This document shows positions 26,937 to 34,248 of a stretch of 64,000 nucleotides of DNA, piece after piece. The stretch lies in assembly GCF_017487405.1 (NCBI RefSeq), contig NZ_CP062222.1, forward strand, positions 2,403,001 through 2,467,000, in the 5' to 3' direction. Position 1 is the stretch's first letter, and every line of letters begins with the position of its first letter. This stretch comes from Brevundimonas goettingensis (GTDB taxonomy: Bacteria; Pseudomonadota; Alphaproteobacteria; Caulobacterales; Caulobacteraceae). A program made the position numbers and the translations under genes. The notes under the pieces are model-generated. The model was not told the DNA's origin. It saw only the letters and a list, made by a program, of their open reading frames with translations, and made no database searches.

Positions 26937-26951
26937 GTTCCAGCTTTGTTC
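26937..26951. promoter_or_regulatory. SOS (LexA) box upstream of ssb
   Basis: GTTC-CAGCTTT-GTTC matches the alphaproteobacterial LexA operator GTTC-N7-GTTC exactly. It lies between the 3' end of a minus-strand lipoprotein gene and the ssb start, so ssb is the only gene it can control. In Caulobacter ssb is reported in the SOS regulon. Confidence 0.75.
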
Positions 26952-26990
26952 TCGCCAACCCTGTGGGACCGGGAGCCAAAGGCCGCTCGC

Positions 26991-27395
26991 CTATTGGGCC
27001 GGAGCGCGCTCGATCGTGCCCGGAGTGGCCAGACGGCCGTCGCCGGTCCGGGCCAAGGCGAAGAACCGCTGGCCTTCCAGGGTCTTGCCGAACCAGACGC
27101 CCGCGCGATCCAGGAAGATGAACTGGCCCTGATAGGCGCCGACGATGTCGTTGTTCGATCCGCCCATGCTCAGAAAACGCAGTCGCATGTCTTCCAGCCG
27201 GGCCGCGCAGTCCTCGATGCGGGCCTGATCCCGGGCCAGAACATTGAAGCGCGGTTCGGCCTTCTCGCCCGCGTCCGGCAGGGCGACGCTGTAGCAGACG
27301 CCCTGATCGAACGGGGCCTTGGTCTGGGTCGAGCAGCCGGCCAGCGCCCCTGCGGCCAGAACCCCGGAGATCGCGGCGACGAGGGAGATGCGCAT
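26991..27395 (-). CDS. Putative lipoprotein, function unknown
   Basis: A 134-residue product with a lipoprotein signal (MRISLVAAISGVLAAGALAGCS; lipobox ALAGC, modified Cys21). The mature part contains CYSVALPDAGEKAEPRFN, a second cysteine (IEDCAARLEDMR) and QGQFIFLDRAGVWFGKTLEG. I do not recognise the family. The ATG at 27395 shares a base with the stop of the upstream gene (TGATG), so the two small genes form an operon. Both appear to be envelope proteins. Confidence 0.75.
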   Translation of the reverse strand: MRISLVAAISGVLAAGALAGCSTQTKAPFDQGVCYSVALPDAGEKAEPRFNVLARDQARIEDCAARLEDMRLRFLSMGGSNNDIVGAYQGQFIFLDRAGVWFGKTLEGQRFFALARTGDGRLATPGTIERAPAQ

Positions 27396-28075
27396 CAGTT
27401 CAGTCCCGGAAATTGGCAGCTGCGGTCTTGTTCGGCGAGGACGCGGAAACGGCTGTTGTCGCTCGACTGTTCCACGCGACGGGGCACCAGACGCAGGGTC
27501 TGGTCGCCCCAACGGCCGTACTGGGCGTCGCCCGGACGGCCCACGCACTGACCGGCATAAAGGGCTTGGACGCACTGACCGAGCGTCGTCCCGGTCGAGA
27601 CGGTCCGCCATTCATTGCCGGTGTAGCGCAGGCAGGGGCTGCCGTTGACGATGGCGGTCTGGGCGGGCGCGGGATGAGCGTCGGTCGGGGTGGCGGCGGC
27701 CGGGGCCTCAACCACCGGCTCGGCGGCGGGGGCGGCAGGCGGCGGAGCAAAGGCGGCGGTCGGGGCGGCGGCAAGGGCGCCGGTCTCGTCCAGACCCACG
27801 TCCAGGGCGTCGGTGGCCAGGCCGTTGCGCCGCGCGCAGTCCGCCAGGGTGGCCATGCCGACGAACTGGCCGTTGACGAAGCAACGCAGTTCGCGCGTCG
27901 TCTCAAGCACCGGGGCCTCGGCCAGATCGATGTTCAGACCGCCGCGAGAGGCGGGCGGCGCCTCAGGCGTCTTGTCGCCCCCGCCGGCGAAGACCAGCCC
28001 CGCCACCACCGCGGCGATGACGACCAGGCCGGCGCCGATCGCGATGATGGTTCGATTGTCGTTGGGAAACGCCAT
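27395..28075 (-). CDS. Single-pass membrane protein with periplasmic Cys-containing domain, function unknown
   Basis: A 226-residue protein with one N-terminal membrane helix (IIAIGAGLVVIAAVVAGLVF, residues about 10-29) and a large outer part rich in Ala/Pro in the middle (residues about 95-140). Two cysteine-containing segments, RELRCFVNGQFVGMATLADC and GSPCLRYTGNEWRTV with GQCVQALYAGQCVG, suggest small disulfide-stabilised modules. No family recognised. ATG 28075; the stop overlaps the start of the lipoprotein gene, so it is the first gene of a coupled pair. Confidence 0.72.
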   Translation of the reverse strand: MAFPNDNRTIIAIGAGLVVIAAVVAGLVFAGGGDKTPEAPPASRGGLNIDLAEAPVLETTRELRCFVNGQFVGMATLADCARRNGLATDALDVGLDETGALAAAPTAAFAPPPAAPAAEPVVEAPAAATPTDAHPAPAQTAIVNGSPCLRYTGNEWRTVSTGTTLGQCVQALYAGQCVGRPGDAQYGRWGDQTLRLVPRRVEQSSDNSRFRVLAEQDRSCQFPGLN

Positions 28076-28173
28076 GGAGCACTCGCGGGGGACCGGTGCC
28101 TCAATAACCCCGCCATCACCCTTGAGGTCAACCGCCAACCGTCAGGCTGCGACGCCGAAGAGAGATACGCCGA

Positions 28174-30996
28174 TCAGGAACCGCCGGTCAGGCGCGACAG
28201 GGCCGCCTGATAGTTGGAGATCTGGTTGGTCAGATAGGCGGGAACGGCGCCACTGGCCGCCGTCGTGGCCGGGTCGACCGGGGCCAGGGCGCGATAGGCG
28301 TCCCGCACGGCCTTGAGCGCCGCCTGCAGCTTCTCGCCAGAAGTCTTGATCGAGGCGGCGTCGTTGAGCGTCAGGTTGGACGGCAAACCCATCCCATAGG
28401 TCGAGATCGACTTGTCGACGGTCGCCAGGCCGATATAGCCGGCCGAAAGACCCAGGCCGGCCAGGGCGTCGCGGCCCGTCTCGCCAGAGGTGATGACCGC
28501 GCCCTTGACCCCGTCCTTGGCCGTGATCGAGAGGCGCTGGAAGCCGCCGGTCGTTGTGGTCGTCTCGCCGTCCTTGCCGGTGACCGTGCCCCCTTCAGAG
28601 GCGACGGTGACCTTGAGCTTGCCGCCCGAGGCGACCGAGATCTTGCGCGCCAGGGTGGCCAGGGTGTCCTTGGCCTCGATGGTCACGGGCACGGCGCGGC
28701 CTCCGTCGGGCGGGCTGATGTAGAAGCGGTCGCCGACCCGCAGCGAGGTCGCCGCGGTCAGATATTTGGAATCGCTCTGGTCGATCTCGCCCTGGGGCAG
28801 GCCCAGCCGGTCCAGCACGCTGGCGCCGTTGGAAGCGATGGCGAGGGTGGCGGGCTTGGCCTGGTCGCCGACGCCGGTCCAGCTCTGCTCGTACTCGACC
28901 ATCCCGGTCAGGGGATCCAGCCGGGCCAGATAGCCTTTGGTCGGGTCGGTGGCCGTGGCGCTCTCGCTCTTGCCAGTGATGCCCGTGATCCAGACCTTGC
29001 CGTCGTGGACCTTGACGTCGGCCGCAGTGTCCTCGCCCGCCGTCCCGTACCAGCTCAGCCGGTCGCTGGCGGAAGGCGTCAGATTGGTCGACAGGGCGGC
29101 GACGAAGACGTCCTTGCCGCCGGAATTGGCGTTGGTCGCCGTGCCCACCGCCAGGCCGCTGTCGCGGCTGGTCCCGGTCAGGATGACCTTGCCGTCGGCG
29201 ACGGCGATGCCGGCGATGTCGCCGCTGATCAGGCCCAGGTCGCGCGTCGCCGCCAAGGTCGGCACGCCGTCGGCGCCGAGGGTGAACTGACGCACCACCG
29301 CATGGCCGTCCTCGATCCCCGCCGTATAGAGGTTGTTGCCGTCGACCGTGGTCGCCGCGACGCTGTCGTCGCCGCCGGTGCCGAACTGGGTGACGCCGAT
29401 CGACTTGGAGACGATGCCGGCGGTCGGATAGGGCTCGGCGGCCTTGAAGGCCTGGACATAGCCGTCCCAGCCGCCGACGCTGGCCGCGCCCGTCATCGCC
29501 GACTGGGATCGCCCGGCGACATAGACGACGCCGTCGGCGCCGAAGCTGACCGAGGTCGCCTCGTCCGCCGCCCGCGCGCCACGCCGCTGGGTCCAGACTT
29601 CCTCGCCGTCCTTGTTAAAGACGGTCACGAAGCTGTCGGCGACGCCGGCGACGTCGCCGGTCTTGCCCGCATCGGTCGTGGAGGTGTTGAGCGCGCCGGT
29701 GACCGAGCCCGCGACCGCGACATTACCGTTGGCGTCGATGGCGAGGGCGTAGCCACTGGCGGTCGAGGCGGCGCCAAGCGCCCGCGTCGCTACCAGCCGG
29801 CCGGCCGAGTCGTACTTCATCAGGGCGACGTCCTGGACGCCCTTGATCGGCTGGGTGTCCGGCCCCGCGGTGACATCGGCGACGATCCACAGCGAGCCGT
29901 CCGGGCCGACCGCACTGGCCCGCACGGTTTGGACGCCTTCGGGAAGGGTTTCCTGCGACAGGCGGCCCTCGACCCATTGGGTCTCGCCGACATTGCCCGA
30001 GGTCGGTTCGGGCGCATCGCCGCCGTCGACCTGGAACTTCAGGATCTGGTTGGTCAGGGTCGAGGCGGATGTGGTCTTGGTTGTGCTGACGCCGTTGACC
30101 GTGGTCGTGGTGGTCACCGCGGCATTGCCCGCCTGCTGGACCACATAGACGGCGTCGGAGGTCTCGGCCGCGGTGAAGCCGACCGTCTCGGTCGAGGTTC
30201 CGCGGATCGCCAGCGCCCATTTGTCCGGGCCGGCCGGCAGGGTCACAGCCTTGCCGTTGACCTGGACCGTCTTGGGATCTTCCTTGATCTGCTGACGGCC
30301 GATGCGGGTCTGGAAGCCGCCGTCTTCGAGCTTTTTGTTGATGTAGCTCAGGACGTTGTCCATCGTCCGGGGCGTAGAGCCCATTGTGGACAGGTCGATC
30401 GGGACCGAGGTCGTGGTCGAGGACAGCCCGACGGGCACCTTGATGGTGATGTTGAATTTCGTGTCGCCCTCGAAGGCGGCGACCGGCGTGTCCAGCGAGC
30501 CTTCGTGGATGGGGCCCGTGATTGAGACGGCGCTGTCGCGCGGCACGGCGGCCGTGGTCTTTGACGTGGTGGCGGCGGTGCCCTGGACGATGCGAACCCC
30601 GTCCAGATCGGCCGTGGTCATATATTTGCTCAGCTCGGCCAGGCCCGAGGCGAAGCGCTTTTGCAGCAGGGCCGTCTCGGTCGAGGTCAGGCCGCTGGTT
30701 GAGGCGCGGTTGGCCAGGGCGCTCAGGGTCTCCAGACCCGAGTACATGGCGAACAGCTTCTTGTAGTCGGCCGAGGCGCCCTTGACGTCCAGCTGGGCGG
30801 CGTTCTCGTTGATGATGTTGCGGCCCGCGAGGGCGGAACGGACGAGAGCTGAAGGGTCGGACGCCTTGGCGCCGGTGGACCAGGGCGCGGTCGGCTGGGC
30901 CTTTTTCGTGATCGCGGTCGTCAGGGCGGTGGCGCTCGAAGCGTCATAGCTCCCGCCGAACAGACCCAGAAGATAGCCGTTGTTGACCGATGTCAC
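28174..30996 (-). CDS. flaEY: Flagellin-locus regulatory protein FlaEY-like
   Basis: A 940-residue protein beginning at GTG 30996, which has a GGAGG ribosome site five bases upstream; the longer in-frame start at 31035 has none. The N-terminal part (residues 1-130) has VNNGYLLGLFGGS and a LSALANRAS helix, the middle (about 380-680) shows several repeats of the form G-V-x-V-A-G and G-K-V-x-I-T-G that look like SBBP beta-propeller blades, and the C-terminus is helical (ALKAVRDAYRALAPVD). Its place next to flagellin genes and its composition match Caulobacter FlaEY, a protein of the flaEYG/flj locus needed for normal flagellin levels. Function is by homology and position. Confidence 0.72.
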   Translation of the reverse strand: MTSVNNGYLLGLFGGSYDASSATALTTAITKKAQPTAPWSTGAKASDPSALVRSALAGRNIINENAAQLDVKGASADYKKLFAMYSGLETLSALANRASTSGLTSTETALLQKRFASGLAELSKYMTTADLDGVRIVQGTAATTSKTTAAVPRDSAVSITGPIHEGSLDTPVAAFEGDTKFNITIKVPVGLSSTTTSVPIDLSTMGSTPRTMDNVLSYINKKLEDGGFQTRIGRQQIKEDPKTVQVNGKAVTLPAGPDKWALAIRGTSTETVGFTAAETSDAVYVVQQAGNAAVTTTTTVNGVSTTKTTSASTLTNQILKFQVDGGDAPEPTSGNVGETQWVEGRLSQETLPEGVQTVRASAVGPDGSLWIVADVTAGPDTQPIKGVQDVALMKYDSAGRLVATRALGAASTASGYALAIDANGNVAVAGSVTGALNTSTTDAGKTGDVAGVADSFVTVFNKDGEEVWTQRRGARAADEATSVSFGADGVVYVAGRSQSAMTGAASVGGWDGYVQAFKAAEPYPTAGIVSKSIGVTQFGTGGDDSVAATTVDGNNLYTAGIEDGHAVVRQFTLGADGVPTLAATRDLGLISGDIAGIAVADGKVILTGTSRDSGLAVGTATNANSGGKDVFVAALSTNLTPSASDRLSWYGTAGEDTAADVKVHDGKVWITGITGKSESATATDPTKGYLARLDPLTGMVEYEQSWTGVGDQAKPATLAIASNGASVLDRLGLPQGEIDQSDSKYLTAATSLRVGDRFYISPPDGGRAVPVTIEAKDTLATLARKISVASGGKLKVTVASEGGTVTGKDGETTTTTGGFQRLSITAKDGVKGAVITSGETGRDALAGLGLSAGYIGLATVDKSISTYGMGLPSNLTLNDAASIKTSGEKLQAALKAVRDAYRALAPVDPATTAASGAVPAYLTNQISNYQAALSRLTGGS

Positions 30997-31286
30997 ACGA
31001 ACCTCCGCCTTGGCAGTATCCCAGACGAGAGGCAACGGACCGTTAACACGGAGGCGGAACCGGGCAGGGAATCGTGCGTTAATCGCGTCTCAGGAGAGCA
31101 GGGTTCGACGAGCGCTTGCCGCCGAACCCGGAACGCCCTCGGCATTCTGGAGCGTCGCGATGAGTTTTCCGTCGGTGGTTCAGTCTTTTCTGGCGCTTTA
31201 CGGCTTCGGAGATCGCGCCCATGCGCCGCGTCGCCGCCCGGCCCCGGTGATGATCGGAGCCCCTCAGCCCAAGCGCTGAACCGGGG

Positions 31287-32117
31287 TTACTGGAACAGCT
31301 TGAGGATGACCTGCGGCGACTGGTTCGCGATAGAGAGCGATTGCGCGCCCAGCTGCTGCTGAACCTGCAGGGCCTGAAGGCGCGCACTTTCCTTGGCGAG
31401 GTCGGCGTCCACCAGATTGCCGATGCCCGATTCCAGCGTATCCGTCAGTTTGGACACGAAGGTGTTGTGGGCCTCGATCTGCTTGGCCTGAGCCCCCAGG
31501 GCGCCCAGCGCGGCGTTCACGGCCGTGATCGAATTGTCGAGCTTGTTCAGGGCCGTGGTCGCGCCGGTGAGGGTGAGCAGGCTGTCGGCCATGCCCAGGC
31601 TCAGGATCGACCCGGACAGGCTCAAATTCTGCGTCGACAGGGTCACGAAGGCGCTGGCGTCGGCGTTGGCGAGGAACTTCAGTCCGGTGGGCAGCGAGCC
31701 GTTCAGGACGTTGCCGCCGTCGAAGGTGGCGTTGTCGACCGCCGACTTGATCGCGCCCAGCAGGGCCTTGAAGTCGGAGTTGAGCAGTTGCCGCGACTGG
31801 GTCTTCAGCGACGGGTCCTTGGCGGCGGTGACCTTTTCCTTGAGCTGGTTGAGCAGGTCCGAGATCGATTCGCCGGCAGAGCGGGCGACGTCGGCGATCG
31901 AGGTGGCGCGGTCCAGGCTGGACTTCACGGCCCCGAGGGCTCCCACATCGGCGCGCTGACTCTGGGCGATGGCCCAGACCGCGGCGTTGTCCTTGGCCCC
32001 CTGGACCTTCAGCCCGGTGCTGATCCGGCCCTGAACGTCCGTCAGCTTGTTGTTCGTCGTGGTCAGGTTCTGCAGCGCAATCGCGGCTGCGGAGTTGGTG
32101 AGAACGCTGTTGCTCAT
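31287..32117 (-). CDS. Flagellin
   Basis: The 276-residue protein has the typical short Caulobacterales flagellin form without a large variable domain: N-terminal helix AAAIALQNLTTTNNKL and ISTGLKV, then AIAQSQRADVGAL, and C-terminal ESARLQALQVQQQLGAQSLS with IANQSP. It assembles into the flagellar filament. ATG 32117. The upstream 150 bases hold two TTAACCAT sites and two GTGGTTA motifs and no clear sigma-54 element. It lies between flaEY and flaG on the same strand. Confidence 0.95.
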   Translation of the reverse strand: MSNSVLTNSAAAIALQNLTTTNNKLTDVQGRISTGLKVQGAKDNAAVWAIAQSQRADVGALGAVKSSLDRATSIADVARSAGESISDLLNQLKEKVTAAKDPSLKTQSRQLLNSDFKALLGAIKSAVDNATFDGGNVLNGSLPTGLKFLANADASAFVTLSTQNLSLSGSILSLGMADSLLTLTGATTALNKLDNSITAVNAALGALGAQAKQIEAHNTFVSKLTDTLESGIGNLVDADLAKESARLQALQVQQQLGAQSLSIANQSPQVILKLFQ

Positions 32118-32151
32118 CGTTTTGATAGCCCCGGAGATTTCCAGGCAGCTT

Positions 32152-32179
32152 ATGGTTAACAAGTGAGCGGATGGTTAAC
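32152..32179. promoter_or_regulatory. Two direct TTAACCAT motifs upstream of the first flagellin gene
   Basis: ATGGTTAAC occurs at 32152-32160 and again at 32171-32179 (TTAACCAT on the transcribed strand), 19 bases apart, with two GTGGTTA-type motifs further upstream (about 32182-32205). TTAACCAT half-sites are known from cell-cycle and flagellar promoters in Caulobacter (CtrA/SciP/MucR-related). Which protein binds here is inference. Confidence 0.4.
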
Positions 32180-32270
32180 GCGCGATAACCACGCATTTTA
32201 ACCACGTCAGGGGCTCCCTGCGTGGCGAAAAGGATGTCGCGTTCCAGACACCTGGTGTCTCTTCCGGTTG

Positions 32271-32555
32271 TCAGGCGGTGGTGTCGAACACCGATCCCGC
32301 GTCGTACTTCTTGGCTTCAGCCATGCGGATCACCTGTTCCCGGGGAAACTGGCGGACGATCTCGCCGGTGGCGCTGTCCATGGTCTTGTAGATGAATGAC
32401 CCGATGGTCGGGCCTTCCTCGATCACCAGCCGGTACTGGGCGGCTTGTTCGACCTCGCTGGAGGACTTGGTGACGGGGCTTTCGTCTCCGGTCGTCGCGG
32501 CGGGCGTGACGGCGGGGGCGGGGATTACAAGACTCAGCTTTGCATTGGTTTCCAT
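32271..32555 (-). CDS. flaG: FlaG-family flagellar protein
   Basis: A 94-residue product with the FlaG core: VEQAAQYRLVIEEGP, then FIYKTMDSATGEIVRQFPREQVIRM and a short C-terminal tail. FlaG proteins affect filament length or assembly. The N-terminal 30 residues are Pro/Thr rich. ATG 32555. It sits between two flagellin genes on the same strand, with a GC hairpin (32612-32633) between it and the upstream flagellin. Confidence 0.88.
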   Translation of the reverse strand: METNAKLSLVIPAPAVTPAATTGDESPVTKSSSEVEQAAQYRLVIEEGPTIGSFIYKTMDSATGEIVRQFPREQVIRMAEAKKYDAGSVFDTTA

Positions 32556-32611
32556 GACTCCCTGCGCCGAGATCTGTTTCGGCTCCCTGATGAGGATGAA
32601 GGGTCAAGGTC

Positions 32612-32633
32612 GGGCGGGGCCGAAGCCCCGCCC
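32612..32633 (-). terminator. GC-rich hairpin between flagellin and flaG
   Basis: GGGCGGGGC (32612-32620) pairs with GCCCCGCCC (32625-32633) around a four-base loop, giving a 9-bp stem about 15 bases after the flagellin stop at 32645. No T run follows, so it could be a partial terminator or an mRNA-stabilising end that lets some read-through into flaG. Confidence 0.5.
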
Positions 32634-32644
32634 TTCCGAGAGTA

Positions 32645-33478
32645 TTAGCGGAACAGGCCCAGCAGGACCGACGTCGACTGGTTGGCGATCGACAGAGCCT
32701 GCACACCCAGCTGTTGCTTGGTTTGCAGCGACTGCAGACGAGCGCTTTCCTTGGCGAGGTCGGCGTCGACCAGGTTGCCAACGCCGGCTTCCATGGCGTC
32801 CGACAGCTTGCCGACGAACGTAGCATGGGTTTCCAGCGACTTGGCGCCGGTGCCCAGGCGAGCCAGGGAAGCCGAGACCTTGTCGATGGAGGCGTTGACC
32901 AGGGCCAGGGCCGAGGTGGCCGTGGTCGAGGTGCCGATGGTGGTGGTCGCCGCGACGGTGACGTTGGCGCCGCCCAGCGAGAGGTTTTCACCAGCGACCT
33001 TGATGGTCGAACCGGTGGTGTTCGAGAGCGCCTTGTAGCCCGCGGTGCCCGTGGAGTTATCCAGCAGGTTGATGCCGTTGAACTTGGCGTTGTTGACCAC
33101 GGTGGTGATCTGGTCGCGGATCGCCTTGAAGTCTTCGTTCAGGGCGCTGCGCGAGGCCGTCGACAGCGACTTGTCAGTCGCCGACAGGGCCTTTTCCTTC
33201 AGCTGGCTCAGCAGGTCGGAGACCGACTCGCCGGCAGCGATGGAGACGTCCACGGCGGACGAACCACGGGACAGGGAGTCCTTGACGGCGCCCAGAGCCG
33301 AGATTTCCGAACGCTGACCTTGGGCAATAGCCCAGATAGCGCCGTTGTCTTTCGCGGAGTTGACCTTCTTGCCGGTGTTGATACGCGACTGGACGACGCC
33401 CAGTTCGTTGTTCGTGGCATTCAGGTTTTGCAGGGCGACGAGGGCGCCCGAGTTCGTGTTCACGCTGTTCACAGCCAT
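32645..33478 (-). CDS. Flagellin
   Basis: A 277-residue flagellin starting MAVNSVNTNSGALVALQNL with the conserved SRINTGKKVNSAKDNG and AIAQGQRSEISAL segments and the C-terminal ESARLQSLQTKQQLGVQA with IANQS. It is paralogous to the flagellin at 31287 but more typical, and is probably a major filament subunit. Two in-frame ATGs lie at 33484 and 33478; AAGGA is eight bases from the second, and flagellins start MAVN, so 33478 was chosen. A sigma-54 promoter is 74 bases upstream. Confidence 0.96.
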   Translation of the reverse strand: MAVNSVNTNSGALVALQNLNATNNELGVVQSRINTGKKVNSAKDNGAIWAIAQGQRSEISALGAVKDSLSRGSSAVDVSIAAGESVSDLLSQLKEKALSATDKSLSTASRSALNEDFKAIRDQITTVVNNAKFNGINLLDNSTGTAGYKALSNTTGSTIKVAGENLSLGGANVTVAATTTIGTSTTATSALALVNASIDKVSASLARLGTGAKSLETHATFVGKLSDAMEAGVGNLVDADLAKESARLQSLQTKQQLGVQALSIANQSTSVLLGLFR

Positions 33479-33551
33479 GACCATAGTCCTTGTTTCAAGG
33501 TGTCCGACCGCCATTTTAGCCGTCGGGAGCATTTTGCTCGGAGAGACCCTG

Positions 33552-33567
33552 AGCAAGGGCCGCGCCA
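33552..33567 (-). promoter_or_regulatory. Sigma-54 (-24/-12) promoter of the flagellin gene
   Basis: On the minus strand the sequence is TGGCGC-N5-TTGCT, one mismatch from the sigma-54 consensus TGGCAC-N5-TTGC with exact spacing. The expected start of transcription is about 60 bases before the flagellin ATG. Late flagellar genes of Caulobacterales use sigma-54 with the FlbD activator. Confidence 0.75.
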
Positions 33568-33721
33568 GACACCGTCGTTCGGCCTGGAAGCCGTGCCAGA
33601 CCCCGGTTTCGTTGTTTTTATTACGGTACTTTCGCTTAACCAAGCTTCGAGCCCGGCAAGCCCTGCCGGGTAAAGGCGAGGGTGGCGGCAAGAACTGCCG
33701 GGCGCCCGGCAGGAGCTGCCG

Positions 33722-33764
33722 GGTTTGGCGGCCCAAAACACCGCCACACCGCCAAACACCGCCA
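33722..33764 (-). repeat. Dispersed GGCGGTGT-type intergenic repeat, copy 2
   Basis: Bases 33735-33764 are the exact reverse complement of 6349-6378. Read on the minus strand the element has three GGCGGTGT modules, then a TTTT run, then CCGCCAAA (33722-33731 region), so it can form the same stem as copy 1. It sits about 33 bases beyond the stop of the gene at 33797, in the same direction as that gene. Confidence 0.6.
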
Positions 33765-33796
33765 CTTCGCCTCGTCCGGTCACGGACGAACAGCTC

Positions 33797-34087
33797 CTAT
33801 CTGTCTCGTCCCAGCCTCGGCTGCATGTCCGCGATGAGCTCAAGCAACTGCTCGGCGGTCGGGGCGACGAGGTAGAGGATGAGCAGCAGGGCCAGCAGCC
33901 CCATCAGACCGTCCGACAGATGCGGCAGCGCCTGAGGAGGCGCGGTGCGGATGATGCCAGCCAGCAGACCCCACAGCCCCAGACTGACGCCGAAGACATA
34001 GACGCGCCGCCACAGCCAGCGGCCTTCGGCCAGCGGAGGCGGTTGCTGGCCGGGTTGCGAGGCTTTGGGCGTTTCGGGTTCGGTCAT
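33797..34087 (-). CDS. Small two-helix membrane protein
   Basis: A 96-residue product with a charged, proline-rich N-terminus and two predicted membrane helices (VYVFGVSLGLWGLLAGII and GLMGLLALLLILYLVA). No family is recognised. Its ATG at 34087 overlaps the stop of the 54-residue gene upstream (ATGA), making the third member of a tightly coupled set that begins with the glycine-rich tail-like gene. A role such as a phage-type holin is suggested only by size, two helices and context. Confidence 0.65.
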   Translation of the reverse strand: MTEPETPKASQPGQQPPPLAEGRWLWRRVYVFGVSLGLWGLLAGIIRTAPPQALPHLSDGLMGLLALLLILYLVAPTAEQLLELIADMQPRLGRDR

Positions 34088-34248
34088 CGGTCATCATCCT
34101 TGTCGGGTTCGGTCAGGGCGCCCTGGCGCCGAAAATCGACACCGAGGCAGGCGTCGCGGTCGAAAGGGCTGAGGCGGCGTGGCGCCTCGAAGGTCTCGGG
34201 ATCGAGAAGGTCGATCTCGGGCGGGATATCGGGCGGGCTCTGTGTCAT
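34084..34248 (-). CDS. 54-residue charged protein, unknown
   Basis: A short frame starting MTQSPPDIPPEIDLLDPETF and ending with an acidic-charged tail (EPDKDDDR). The start ATG at 34248 overlaps the stop of the glycine-rich gene (ATGA), and its own stop overlaps the start of the two-helix membrane protein (ATGA). The two couplings are the main evidence that it is real. No family is recognised. Confidence 0.6.
   Translation of the reverse strand: MTQSPPDIPPEIDLLDPETFEAPRRLSPFDRDACLGVDFRRQGALTEPDKDDDR

Larger units (their letters stand above)
33479..33796. other. Intergenic region with flagellin promoter, CTGCCGGG motifs and repeat copy 2
   Basis: This 318-base gap has no gene. It holds the sigma-54 promoter (33552-33567), three CTGCCGGG units (about 33660-33722) that can fold with GCCCGGCAG into a hairpin, and the 30-base dispersed repeat next to the end of the small membrane-protein gene. 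Confidence 0.6.
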
